NCBI GenBank assembly: GCA_963575745.1 | Contig: CAUYUJ010014771.1 | Coordinates: 950,593 to 1,014,592 of the forward strand | Direction: 5' to 3' | Length of the DNA stretch: 64,000 nucleotides | Source: Prorocentrum cordatum | Taxonomy: Eukaryota > Sar > Dinophyceae > Prorocentrales > Prorocentraceae | In this document: piece after piece, positions 52,135 through 62,396 of the stretch | Layout of the letters: each line of letters begins with the position of its first letter | How positions within the stretch are numbered: position 1 is the first letter of the stretch | Program-made: the position numbers and the translations under genes | Notes under the pieces: model-generated | What the model was told of the DNA's origin: nothing | The model's input: only the letters and a program-made list of their open reading frames with translations | The model's database searches: none

Positions 52135-52957
52135 TTGGATATCCACGAGCAGTTCGGCAACCTCAAGTGCCCGGACAAACATCAGCGCGCCCACGTCGAA
52201 ACAGCTTCGGCGCGCATATTTGGCGTCGGAAGTTGGCCGGGCGACTTCTGCGACTTGCGTGGATCTACGTCGCACTCGCGCAAGATGGACTACGTTCGCG
52301 AATGCGACGTCGCCGAGGCAGCCGTTCCAGCAGTGGCGTCTGGGGCCATGGGGGGTCATATCCACAGCGAGATGGCCGCCGAGCGCGCGCGCCATGCGCG
52401 CGCGGCGTGCAAGCGACATGCGGGCGGACTCGCCCATGCGCACCAGGGGCCCCACCACGTGCCGATGTCCCCGCAGTGTTCCTATTCGCTGTGAGTGCCC
52501 AGGCTGCCGCGAGGAGAGGGAACGGCATCGCCCAGCGCGCGCTCGCGAGCCCAGCATAAGCAGGGTCGCGGAACCCCGCGCAAGGCCGCGCCCGCGTGCC
52601 GGCCAACGCCCGCGAGGACCGGCGCGACTTGGAGGACCAAGACACTCTAGCGATCAGCAGGCGCGGCTATCTGGAGGAAACGACTTGGTGGCAGAGGATG
52701 AAGCAGCTCTACCGCCACCGCCCCCAGATACATTGGGAGCCAGCTCCTCCTCCAGCGCCGGGGCTCAGAGCAGCGGTTCCGGCGACTGCGCTGCTGGGCC
52801 GCGGAGATCTGGCTCGGGCGATTGCGCCGCCAGACCGGGGCAACGAGCCAGCCCGCCTACGGGGGATGTGCCGAGACGAACAGCACAACGAGCTACCGAC
52901 GCATCGGCTGGCAATCCAACCCCCTCCGACTGGATTCGCTTTGACGTCGCCACGTAA
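52135..52957 (+). pseudogene. Copia-B segment before the integrase
   Basis: MDIHEQFGNLKCPDKHQRAH, then a Cys/His-poor Ala/Arg-rich helix region and Pro/Ser linkers. Function unknown. GACTACGTTCGCGAATGCGA at 52,288, inside it, matches the hairpin units at 56,816-56,955. Confidence 0.4.
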
Positions 52958-53775
52958 TTGCGCGCGCTACGCGGGGACTCGCATGCGACGCACGTGCGAG
53001 AGCGGCGCAAATTGATTTGTTGGTGGCGGCACGCCACCAAGGAGGAAATGGCACGAGCACTGCGCGCAGACAACATGTCCCAGGACATCTTCGACCTCGT
53101 GTCCACAGTGGTCAATAGTTGCAGGGGCTGCCGCAAGTTGTAACCAGCAGCGTACCCAACGATCCCTGCACTCCGTCTGTCAACGCGTTTCAGCCTGCAC
53201 GTCGAGTGCGACGGTCCTTGCTACAGTGAACGCGCGAACGCACATGTGATCTGCTGCGCCTCGCGTTGGCGCAACGGCCAGGGGGTCGCCTCCAAACGCG
53301 ACCCGACGCTGCTTGCAGCCATCGGCCGATCATGGTTCCAAGTATTCGGCGCGATGGAGACGTTTCCCGCGGCCGGAGAGGGCGGCGCGATCTGGGGGAG
53401 GTGAAGAGGCAGAAAGTCCAGGTGGATATCCGCGCCCTGCGACAGCGCGCTCGCTTCATCGAACGATGCGGGGACATGCTACGCCATGCACTTCGCGCCA
53501 CAGAGGGGCAGCTACAGCGCGAAAGCGTTGCTGTCAAGTTCGATTCGATGATTGCTCGCGCCACACTCGCAGGCAACAGCCTCGCTCGCGTTGGCGGCGT
53601 CACACCATGCAGCGTCGTCGTCGGAAGGCAGCCGCTATGCTGCCACCGCTGGAAGCAGACGAATCGGGTGAGGTGTCTGGCGATTATGTCGACAGTGCCG
53701 GTCTCCCTGCTGGCGGGGAAGCGCTGCCCAGCCGATTGCAGTGGCGAGCCAGGGAGATCGCGCTGCAACGCGTGA
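52958..53775 (+). pseudogene. Copia-B integrase with zinc finger
   Basis: W-W-R-H-A-T-K-E-E-M-A-R-A-L, then V-N-S-C-R-G-C, is the pre-integrase HHCC-type finger with its first His uncertain. TAA at 53,141 interrupts. Then RLSTRFSLHVECDGPCY holds the first catalytic Asp (53,210), and TLLAAIGRSWFQVFGAMETF is followed by A-A-G-E-G-G where relatives show D-G-E-G-G, so the second Asp seems lost. After a frame change, A-R-F-I-E-R-C-G-D-M-L-R carries the catalytic Glu (53,461) and AGNSLARVGGVTPCSVVVGR the usual end. Confidence 0.85.
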
Positions 53776-54164
53776 TTGAGGCCGCGTCCATCTCCAGCGT
53801 CAGCCGCGCCCTCCGGGCACGCACTGCCGAGTCCGGACAGGGCCGTTTCGACGCAGGCGACCAGGTGGAAGTCCACGGGACTCCGAGCAGAAAGGGCGAC
53901 GCATCAGGCTGGGCGGGCCCGGGGGCCGCCGCGCCTGTCGATCTGGCTCGAGGCAACGCAACGACCAAGCACCGCAGACGCGACTCATGTGCAGATTGCA
54001 CTACGCCGAGCCCTCCACCAGCGCCGTGTTCGACGACGTGGGCACCGGCTGCGCTCGAGCTGACCTGGCCTGGGACCGAGTGGAGGACTTCGTGGAGCAC
54101 ATCATATCAGGCTCTAACACCATGGCCTTCCGCCACTGGGAGGATGCAAGGGGCGCGCAGATGA
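53690..54164 (+). pseudogene. Copia-B post-integrase barrel
   Basis: LQWRAREIALQRVIEAASIS, then R-A-L-R-A-R-T, G-R-F-D-A-G-D-Q-V-E-V and G-W-A-G-P-G-A correspond to the 'R.reia...m..a.....i.ra' helix and 'y..GD.V......gW.GPa' barrel after the integrase. The trailing part is Pro/Cys-rich and out of frame. Confidence 0.75.
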
Positions 54165-54956
54165 CCGCGCAGACGCGGCAACGCCTGGACGTCCTCGAAG
54201 CTCTACGCCACGTATCCCGCAGATGTTTTCAGCTCCCAGACATTCGTGCCGCACGTCTACTGCGCTGACAGGAATATGTGGGGATTTGGCCAGGCGGCAC
54301 CCGCAGCCTGGTCATTTGGTTGTTCCTTCAAAGACCAGGGAACGTTCGGCACGTTCGCTTGGTCGGCGCGAACTTCGACGCCCCCGCGACACCCGCGCGC
54401 TCATCGGCGAGCAGTGGGAGGGCGCTCGCATCATTCAGTTTATCTTGGGTGATGAGACGCTTGAGGCAGCAGAGACTGGCCAGGTTCCAGATCGGGCGCC
54501 CGATGACTGTGTCATCGACGCTCCTAAGGACGCCGCCAGCACCGCTGAAAGGGGATCTCACTGTCGGCCATGCCCGAGGAAGCCGGCAGCGACTTTTCCG
54601 GCCACATCCAGCAGGTGATGTCGGCAGCGCGGCATGAAGTCGAAGGGGCGGAAGACTTGGCCCAGGAGCTGGAGGCGCTGGATAGCGACGAAAGCCCGCA
54701 GATGATCTACGCTGTTGTCGAGCACGCTGCGACCGCCCCTGGCCGTTGGCTACGCAAGCGGCCCCGGCGCTTCGAGACGCAGCGCCAGCGCCAGGGCTTC
54801 TATGCGCGGTGCAACTACTACCTGCGCGGCGCCGCCCTGGGCGACTACGCCACGCTAGAGGAGAAGACGAACGAGGAACACGCGCGGAGTTGCACCCCGA
54901 CCCAGGGGCGCGCGAAGTATACTTGAGCTTCAACGAGGAAGCGTGCAGCAACTGCG
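54165..54956 (+). pseudogene. Copia-B linker between integrase and RT
   Basis: Several frames. W-G-F-G-Q-A-A-P-A-A-W, then FGCSFKDQGTFGTF (54,278 on), is followed from 54,570 by acidic text (EVEGAEDLAQELEALDSDES) and a basic helix (RPRRFETQRQRQGFYARCNY). Typical charged linker; no catalytic motif. Ends in TGA at 54,924. Confidence 0.5.
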
Positions 54957-56342
54957 TTGCTGGCGGTTCCTAGACCAGCCGTGCTTAACGCGTGCGCCGC
55001 CGTCAAGACCACGGTCATCAAGCACGACGCCGATCTCCTGGCCAGGGAAGAGTTGTCCAGATTGCCCAAGGAGGTGTCAACAGCCATCCTTGAGGAGCTC
55101 ACTATCTGGGTCAAGTGCACGTGCTTCGAACGGCGACCACTCAAGGGCGCCCGACTCGCCGTGGACTCCAGGCTCGTCTTCAAGTGGAAACACCGCATGG
55201 GTGCCGACGGCAAGACCGCGCGGATCGTTTGGTGTTCGCCGGCAAGACATGGGCGCCGGCGCCTTGGGCGTTCGCGGGGGCGCCCACGCGCGCCTCGCAG
55301 CGCGCGCCGTCCTCGAAGGCGGCGCGCCGTCCGGACTGGGTCTACGTCGCCGCGGACGTCGAGATGGCGCCATTGCGGGGCACGGCGCACGCAGAGATGC
55401 AGGAACAATGCGAGGCACCGCGCGAGGTGAGCTTCCCTGCCGCCCAGCAGCGCAACTATCCTCAGGCAGGCGCCCGCCTGCGAGTCCTTCGACAAGAGGA
55501 CCGAGCGCCTGCGCTGCGTCGAGCCGGGCGCGGGCTGCAAGGACGCGCCCCAACCCTTCTGCACGGAACTCGCCCGGGCCGCGCGCTCGCCAGAGCGCGG
55601 CGCCAAACCCGCCGGGCGGGGCCCGGAGCTCGAGGTCAAGCATGAGGCGTCCAGCACATGTGTAACTGGCGACTCAGAGCCCGCGCTTACGCTGTCCAAG
55701 CACGTCGATGATCTGACGACCGCTGGACAACAGAAGCGCGTCGACAAGCTCTTCGGCCACAGCGAGAGCGTCTTCGGCTGGATGAAGGGAGACTGCGACG
55801 GCTTTGCCAACTGCGGCGCCCATCAACGCCGCGGCGCCGACGGCGCCGTGGCGCTCGACCAGGACGAGTACATCGACGCCCTGTTAACCATCAGGCACGT
55901 CCTGCGAGCCCGCAGGAGGTCAACTACCCGACCTCGTCGTCTCTTTGCTGGGAGCAGCTGCTTGCGCCCTGCTCGCCCAGCGCCGCGTCGCAGCGGGCGC
56001 TGCGGCGTTGCAGCGGCCCAAGAACAAGCTGCTTATGCGCCGCGGCATGCAGCTCCATTATGCGGCCCTCGCAGCGCGAAAGATCATCGCGCGCGTCGCC
56101 TGCCCTGCCGTGGAATGCGCCAGCCAGGTCTGCGCGCGCAGCGACGCGCTCTTCAGGGGGGGGGGCGAGACGGGGCGCGTCGCGAAGGGCGCCGTCTACA
56201 TGCGCCTCGGCAAGTGCCGCAGCACCGACGAGGACGCCCGCCGCTTGCTCGATTCCGCGAGCCGCAAGCGCAAACTTGCTGCTCGCAGCGCGCGGTGCAG
56301 CAGATGGGTGTCAGGCCCGCCTCTTCGCGCTCCAAGAGATGA
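54957..56342 (+). pseudogene. Copia-B reverse transcriptase
   Basis: ILEELTIWVKCTCFERRPLK, then V-D-S-R-L-V-F-K-W-K-H-R matches the N-terminal copia RT step 'E...w..y..f......n.i..rWv.kwK'. A break at 55,240-55,470 removes the 'AFLQG' step. C-E-S-F-D-K-R-T, then C-K-D-A-P-Q-P-F, is the 'GL.DAPr.w' region. L-S-K-H-V-D-D-L-T-T-A-G (55,692 on) holds the catalytic Asp pair (55,707-55,712). F-A-N-C-G-A-H-Q-R-R and A-L-D-Q-D-E-Y-I-D-A-L follow as in dinoflagellate copia RTs. The first and last thirds share one frame. Confidence 0.9.
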
Positions 56343-56752
56343 TTCGGGGCCCAGTCTCAGCCGAGGAAATCAGGGAGCTGAGAGGGGAGGGGGGCTACGC
56401 CATGCCGGCAACCCCGGTCGCGGATGGGATGTCCGTCTTCGCGGCCATCGCCGCGGATCCTGCGCGTCTGTCTCTGGGGCGCAGCGCGGCAGGCCACCTG
56501 CGGTGGCCCTCGGTTCAGCTCCGCACCAAGCAGATCACTGACACGCTCTGGCGCGACACCCGCGACATGAGGGCCGATCCCGTCACGGAGGGGAGCATCG
56601 GCCAGGAGCTGATATTTGACCCGACGCGCGGGAAGCTCAAGCGCGACCACGCCACGGCCAGAGCGAGCGAGGAAAGCCGCGAGGAGACCGCGTCCAGCTT
56701 CCGCCACAGCGACCTCAGGACGGGTGAGGAGAGAGTATCACCGACGGAATGA
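55945..56752 (+). pseudogene. Copia-B connection domain and RNase H
   Basis: One frame reads LGAAACALLAQRRVAAGAAA and QRPKNKLLMRRGMQLHYAAL, the helices between RT and RNase H, then V-C-A-R-S-D-A-L-F-R, the first RNase H strand with its Asp. A second frame (to 56,752) reads AEEIRELRGEGGYAMPATPV, A-D-G-M-S-V-F-A-A-I, a helix, then L-W-R-D-T-R-D-M-R-A-D-P-V-T-E-G-S-I, the 'W..t..m.AD..TKg' end. The product ends at TGA 56,750. Catalytic Asp residues look present; the frame change near 56,340 is the main damage. Confidence 0.85.
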
Positions 56753-56815
56753 GCAGCCAGAAGTTTCACGACATGTACTTCGGCTGCTGAACCCTGACAT
56801 CGGCGGTCGCACGTC

Positions 56816-56955
56816 GCGAACTGCCTTCGCGAATGCGACAGAGGGAGAGGCAAGGACAGCCGCATGTCGTGAACGATGTTCACGGATGCGACGTAGCGGT
56901 GTAGCAGGACAAATGGGATAACGCTCACGTAAGGCGAACTACGTTCGCAAATGAG
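56816..56955. repeat. Three short hairpin units, GCGAACTACGTTCGC type
   Basis: GCGAACTGCCTTCGCGAATG (56,816), GTGAACGATGTTCACGGATG (56,869) and GCGAACTACGTTCGCAAATG (56,934). Each has a 5-6-base arm pair around a 3-base centre and is followed by (G/A)AATG or GGATG and, in two units, GCGAC. They lie 53 and 65 bases apart. A fourth unit lies at 52,288. Confidence 0.65.
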
Positions 56956-57269
56956 CCGTGGCCATGAATAGCGTTCGTGGAGCGGCATATGTTTGGTAAT
57001 CATCATGCCGTGCTCCTCCAGTTGTCCGCTCTTCTCGTTATTCTTGCTGTTTTTTTTGCGAGGGGCCTGGTCAATAAACTGCCCCTGTTGTGACTTGCCT
57101 TCAATCGCTTTGGTGCGTCAGCCTGCGCTGGATAGTTCTGGGAGCCTTGCCGGGAGTAGTTGGCGCCCCCCCCTGAAGCTTTTTGACGTGACCCCGTTGG
57201 TTGCGACACGGTCTCCGCGCTGCAACCGACGGGGTGCAGGCGGACTCGTTTGAGCACCAGACTCGACAG
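56956..57269. other. No gene seen
   Basis: Unremarkable sequence between Copia-B and the dispersed repeat. Confidence 0.5.
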
Positions 57270-57444
57270 GTAGCCTACATGTCCTTCCTGCCTTTGTTGC
57301 CTTGTAATTGTTTCCCCTTGCCGCTGCCGCTTGGCCCTGGGGCACGGGAGGTTGCGGCGCTCCCGTGCCCGCGTTAGACGCGCGTTAATTTCTACCGCGT
57401 TCGGATAAAACCATCACCCGTTTGCCATCATATCCGTTTTCGTA
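57270..57444 (+). repeat. CCTTGCCGCTGCCG dispersed repeat, copy 2
   Basis: GCCTACATGTCCTTCCTGCC, CCTTGCCGCTGCCGCTTGGC, CCTGGGGCAC, CTCCCGTGCCCG, GCCATCATATCCGTTTT. Same family as 45,479-45,645; a short GTC array (57,447-57,480) follows. Confidence 0.8.
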
Positions 57445-57578
57445 GTGTCGTCGTCGTCGACGTCGTCGTCGTCGTCGACGAGCACAGCGGGCACGCGCAG
57501 CTCCGCCGACCCCCCCACCCTTCCCCATGGAACATCCGCAGTGCGTCGTCGTCCGCCGTCGCCGCCGTCGTCGTCGTC

Positions 57579-57924
57579 GGAGGTGAGGGGGTGAGATCGA
57601 AGTGGAACGGAGAGCCCCCTTACCGGGAAATCGATTTCGGTTTCGTGTTCGTGCGTGCCGTGCGGGCGGGCGAGGCGAAGCTGCGTGGGCGGGCGAGAAA
57701 AAGTCTCCTGTGGCTGAGGCGCGGCCGGACCAAATGTCTCCCTTCCGGGCGGCCGGTGGCCCGCGGTGTCCCGCCGGTGTCCCGCGAAAGTCCCGTGTGG
57801 CTGTGGCGCGGCCGGACCAAATGTCTCCCTTCCGGGCGGCCGGTGGCCCGCGGGGTCCTGCCGGTGTCCCGCGGTGTCCCGCGGTGTCCCGCGGTGTCCC
57901 GCCGGTGTCCCGCGGTGTCCCGCG

Positions 57925-57979
<55 letters not shown>

Positions 57980-58125
57980 GATGATGAGATGATGATGATG
58001 ATGATGGTGTCCCGATGAAGATGATGATGTTGATGATGGTGTCGATGATGATGATAGTGTCCCGATGATGAGGATGATGATGCTCATGATGATTATGTTG
58101 ATGATGATGACAATGATGGTGTCCC

Positions 58126-58180
<55 letters not shown>

Positions 58181-58594
58181 CCGATGATGTTGGTGATGAT
58201 GATGTTGATGGAAATGGTGTCCAGGCGGTAATGATGTTGGTGATGATGATGTTGACGATGATTATGGTGTCCCGATGATGATGCTGATGATGATGGTGAT
58301 GATGATGGTGATACTGATGGTGCCCCGATGATGATAATAATGATAATGATGATGTTGATGACGATGTTGTTCATGATGATGATGGTGCCCCAATGATGAT
58401 GATGTTGATGTTGTTGATGATGATGATGTCGATGATGATGATGATGCGATGATCATGATGATGATGGTGTCCCGAGGATGATGACGATGTTGATGATAAT
58501 GTTGATGCTGAGAACGATGGTGATCATAAAGGTGTCCCGATTATGATGATGATTATGATGATGCTGCTGATGATGATGACGACGACTGTGTCCC

Positions 58595-58625
<31 letters not shown>

Positions 58626-58792
58626 GTGGTGATGATGATGATGATGATGTTGATGAAGAGATGATGATGGTGATGATGATGATGTTGTCCCGATGATGAT
58701 GCTGACGTTGATGATGATTTTTTATGACGATGATGCTGACGGTGCTCTCATGATGATGACGATGTTGGTGATGATGTTGATGTTGATGATGT

Positions 58793-58831
<39 letters not shown>

Positions 58832-59114
58832 CGTTGATTGTGAGAGCGATTGTGATATCGATAGTGAGATCGATATTGAGACCGAATGTGAGATCGATTG
58901 TGTGATCGATTGTGAGATCGATTGTGAGATCAATTGTGAGATCGATCGAATGAGATAGATCGAGTGAGATCGATTGTGAGATCGATCCAGTGAGATCGAC
59001 CGAGCGAGACCGATAGTGAGATCGATACTGAGATCGATAGTGAGACCGATCGAGTGAGACGTTGGTTCCCCCCCCCCGAACCTCCTTATCACCCGAAGGG
59101 TGGTCGTATAGGTA
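57579..59114 (+). repeat. Composite dispersed repeat module, copy 2
   Basis: Same head (GGAGGTGAGGGGGTGAGATC), 87-base duplication (from 57,710 and 57,797), CCGCGGTGTC units, GAT/ATG array (57,926-58,831), GTGAGATCGATT units (58,846-59,066) and tail (to GGTCGTATAGGTA) as at 22,669-23,632. The triplet array is over twice as long and is broken about eight times by GTGTCCCGATG. Confidence 0.9.
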
Positions 59115-60639
59115 GTAGGATAGTGTCGTGGGGGGGGCAGGTGGAGAAGGATAAAGAGGAACCCTTCCCGCCTGCCTGTGTCTTCTCCCCCTCTTTGTCT
59201 TCCCCCCTGCTTTTGTAACCATGTTGGCACCGCCCGCCAGCTAAGGTGCCTCTTTCCCCGCCTCCTCTTTCTCTCCTTTCTGTAGCCGTTTTAGCCCAAC
59301 GGCCCCGCTATAGCGGATGCGTTGTTGCCCCCTCTCCGCTGAAGCGGCGCCGCTTGCGTTGCGCCTGTCGCCCTCCTGCTGTCGGCCGGGCGTCGGCGCA
59401 ATCACGGGCGCCGCCGCCGTGCGCTTCCATTTGGCACGCGCCCCCCCCCTCCCTCGATTCGCCCGAGCAAGGGAACCATTGTTTGAATCACGCGCCCCGC
59501 TTGTTTTCGTTAGCCACAAGCTGACATTACCCCATACATTTACTGTTCCCCCAAGGGGGGGGGGAGGAGGAGGCAGGAGAGGGCAGGACGGGCTGATGAG
59601 GAGCACGGAGGGGAACTTTGTTTCAAAACTTGGACCAGCGGCGCGGCATCGGCAGGAACAGGGTTATGAGTATGCCGCGCTGTGTGAGTTTGGTTTGTTT
59701 CTCGCAGCCCTTTCTCCCTTCCCCCCTTTTCCCTCCTCCCTCGTCCTTATCCGTTTGCCCGAGACGGGGACGACATGTCACTGTTGTTTGCACTGCGTGA
59801 TTCCTTTCTGCGAGTCTCCAATTCGGTCGGCATGCCTTTTCGTGGCCATGCTTCTCGCCCCTTCTTCGCCTCTAGCCCCCCTGTGCATCATCTCTCCCAT
59901 TGCGTTGGGGCGGCAATTCCCGCCACTTGCGCTATGGGGGATGTATGCACCAACCTCTATATGCCTGCTCTGGCCCGCGTTTACGTGTCCCTCCAGTTGA
60001 TGCGAGTTCGCGCGGGGCGACACTCAGATTATGGCGCCTTCTCCCTTTCACCTCCGCCGTTTCTCAAATACCCACTGGCGCTGCCGCGCATATCCGCCAC
60101 CGCGTTTGCGGAAGCGACGTGGCGAGGCAGCAGCGGGGCGAGGCAGGCAAGGCAGATGTGGGCCAGAGTCTCCCAGATTGTGCTGGAGAGCTCCACGTCG
60201 GCCCCAGGGGGCGCCAAGATGGCACCACAGAGCTCCCGCTGATTCGAGACCTGCCCGGCAAGTTCGAGAGGGCTCAAGGAACTTGCACGGGGTTCGCATC
60301 AGATTCCGATCAGTTCTTTAATGGAATAGTTCGCAACAGGCCCTCAAATACCCGAAGAGAGCCCCCAGAGCCCTCGACGGCCCACAAGGCCCATCATACT
60401 CCTGAGGCGGCAGACTAGGTCGACTGACCAACACAGCAGACCAGCGTCATGGTCTCCGAGCTAGCGTCGAACTAAGCGTTGAGAGTTGAGCGTCTTGGAA
60501 CTTGGAGGCAGTTTCTGCGGGGCGTGGTCTCGGAGGAGCCCCAAGACGGCCGAATATTTAGAATGATATAAACAACAAGTTGTTTTGGATTATTGGCATT
60601 CAGAATTAAGGCTTTGGGAGGCATCTGAAAGGCAGTTGT
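59115..60639. other. No supported gene apart from a spliced-leader-like site
   Basis: Reading frames at 59,317-60,000 and 59,775-60,242 give Leu/Ser/Pro-rich text with no motif. A G-run lies at 59,556-59,565. A plus-strand AGCCACAAGCTGACATT (59,510) is nearly the reverse complement of AATGTCAGCTTGTGACT (44,715). Confidence 0.45.
59280..59300 (+). other. Possible spliced-leader relic (weak)
   Basis: CTGTAGCC, then GTTTTAGCCCAAC, against CCGTAGCC, then ATTTTGGCTCAAG: 16 of 21 positions agree and four of the five differences are transitions. A pyrimidine tract precedes it. One such match by chance in 64 kb is not very unlikely, so it is weaker than the sites at 3,348 and 14,671. Confidence 0.35.
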
Positions 60640-61075
60640 TGGGCCCCTTCGGGGGCATCTTGGAGACACCTTGGAAGCCTCTCGGGGGCGTCTTGAGGCC
60701 GAAGGCTCGACGTTTTAGTTGGTTCCCCCCTTTCAGGCCCTTTCTTGGGCTCGTGAAGACAGCCCTCTTGGGCCATCTTGGGCGCCTCTTGCGCTGTCTC
60801 GGCCTTCTAAGGCCGTCTTGGAGCGTTCTTCGGGCCCTCTTGGACGCTGTGAATGCTCATGGGGCGAATCTGCTAAGCATGAGCGCTTTCCGAAGGCACT
60901 GGGGCGATGTTTACCTCATGGGGCCCTTTTGGGAGGCCTCGTGGGGGCCTCTTCGGGTGTCTTGGAGGGTTCTTGAGTCGTCTAATCTTTCGGCGACTTG
61001 GGGCCCTCCTGGAACGTCTTGCGGGGGCTCTTGGGAGCCTCTGTGGGCCCTCTTGGCCAGTTTGGGAGCCTTCTA
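60640..61075. repeat. TCTTGGG minisatellite
   Basis: More than twenty degenerate (C/G)(A/T/G)TCTTGGG(C/A/G)(C/G)-type units, 12-20 bases apart, with an interruption at 60,850-60,910. Same family as 41,845-42,075. Confidence 0.75.
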
Positions 61076-61919
61076 GGCCCGCTGTGGCCATGGGGACGAG
61101 AGGGCTGGGGGGCGGCGAGCGCTGGGGAAAGGTGATGATCCATGGAGCCCCCTCCCCCGCACTTTGTACCTGGACACGTGTTCTGCCTGGAAGGCCAAAC
61201 ACGCAGGGACTTGAAGACACGCATGGACGCATCTTGGGGGTTCGATGCGTCGGGGGGCCCAATTATTGTTTCGCGAGAAGCGAAAGGGCCCACACACACA
61301 CACACCGCTGCAAGCGCGGTGGCGGATTGTTGGGCAGACGAATCGCAGGCGTAAGAGTAGGAGGTGAAGAGGAATAAGACGTGGCTTCGGATTGCGAGCA
61401 AGAAAACAAAAGAAAAGTAGCCGTCTCAGATCCTGCTTCCAGCGCGAAGCGACGATGAGCAGAGCCTTCACCCGAAGCGGGGCGACGCCACATGCGGACT
61501 ACATGGGGGATCGTGCAGCGTAATGTAGCCAGCAACACCACCTGGTGGACATTGTTTATTCTTTGCGGTAATGAGCAGGGTAGCGGGGTGAGCGGTAAAA
61601 AGGGAAACAAGAGGATGGCGACGAGTAACACATGGGTGAGCAGCAGGCAGGAGAGAGAAGAGAAGAGAAGGTTGAGGGAGAGAGAAAGAAGCATGCATTA
61701 TTTTCGGGGCAACGGCATCATCAAACCGTATGAGTCTGAATCTGGGGTTTATCGCGTGCCGTTCACCACTAATGCCCGAGCCCGCCTGCGACGAGACCTG
61801 CAGCAGCAACGATCACGATTGGGAGCCAAGCGCTGCCAACAATGTCAATGCATTTCAACAACGAGAGAATGAGCAGGATAATGCATGTGAAGATATATTG
61901 AAACATGCAGCATAGCAGA
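61076..61919. other. No supported gene
   Basis: Short (CA)n at 61,291-61,304; A/G-rich plus strand at 61,640-61,690. No motif in six frames. Confidence 0.5.
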
Positions 61920-62396
61920 CTAAAGAAATCGCTTTGGAAATGCAGTGACACATGGATGGGAGAGAGCTGCAAGATGGTGGGGAGGAAGAAGACGGGCCAA
62001 GACAAGGAGGGAGGGATAGAGAGAGAGAGAGAGTCCTTCAGACAGTCTCGATGACATGCCTGCGACATGGAGTACGACAGCCAGCATGAGCATTCCGGCG
62101 CCGATCCTTGCGATGCGTTGGATCATATCCTCTCTCCACCGCGTAGTCAAACGCATGCACCATACGAGGCTGTCTGCAGCGATGGCCAACGGCAGGGCCA
62201 CCACGAAAAGACCTTCTTCGGTAGCCCGCATGATGAGAACGAGGAGCGCCAGCACGGCAGTCATGACGCACAAGTTACACCGTGTGTGCAGGATGCTGCA
62301 GCAATGGCCCAGCGCGGGCTTGAGCAACCGACCAATCTTCTTTGTCTTCGTGTTGGTCTTCGGTGCTCCCTTCCCCAGATCGTAGGCGATCGCCAC
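61920..62396 (-). CDS. Hypothetical membrane-associated ORF
   Basis: The minus frame of 158 codons has two or three hydrophobic stretches (CVMTAVLALLVLIMRATEEG and LFVVALPLAIAADSLVWCM, about residues 42-80; MLMLAVVLHVAG about 103-114). It follows, in transcript order, the RT and coiled-coil fragments listed next. Could be an independent small membrane protein or a chance hydrophobic frame; the AT-richer DNA here makes chance frames less likely to be so long. No homologue named. Confidence 0.3.
   Translation of the reverse strand: MAIAYDLGKGAPKTNTKTKKIGRLLKPALGHCCSILHTRCNLCVMTAVLALLVLIMRATEEGLFVVALPLAIAADSLVWCMRLTTRWREDMIQRIARIGAGMLMLAVVLHVAGMSSRLSEGLSLSLYPSLLVLARLLPPHHLAALSHPCVTAFPKRFL

Larger units (their letters stand above)
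46640..56760 (+). mobile_element. Copia-B: long copia-like polyprotein relic
   Basis: Gag, zinc knuckle, RING half, aspartic protease, pre-integrase finger, integrase, post-integrase barrel, RT and RNase H follow in copia order over 10 kb on the plus strand. Its sequences are of a different lineage from Copia-A. No LTR pair was found by eye, so the ends are set by coding text. Frames change at least ten times and the integrase region has an in-frame TAA. The catalytic sites of protease and integrase are altered. Confidence 0.85.

Noticed and set aside
46000-57000. LTRs of Copia-B
   Set aside because: I compared the flanks by eye and found only the short hairpin motif in common, not a long direct repeat.
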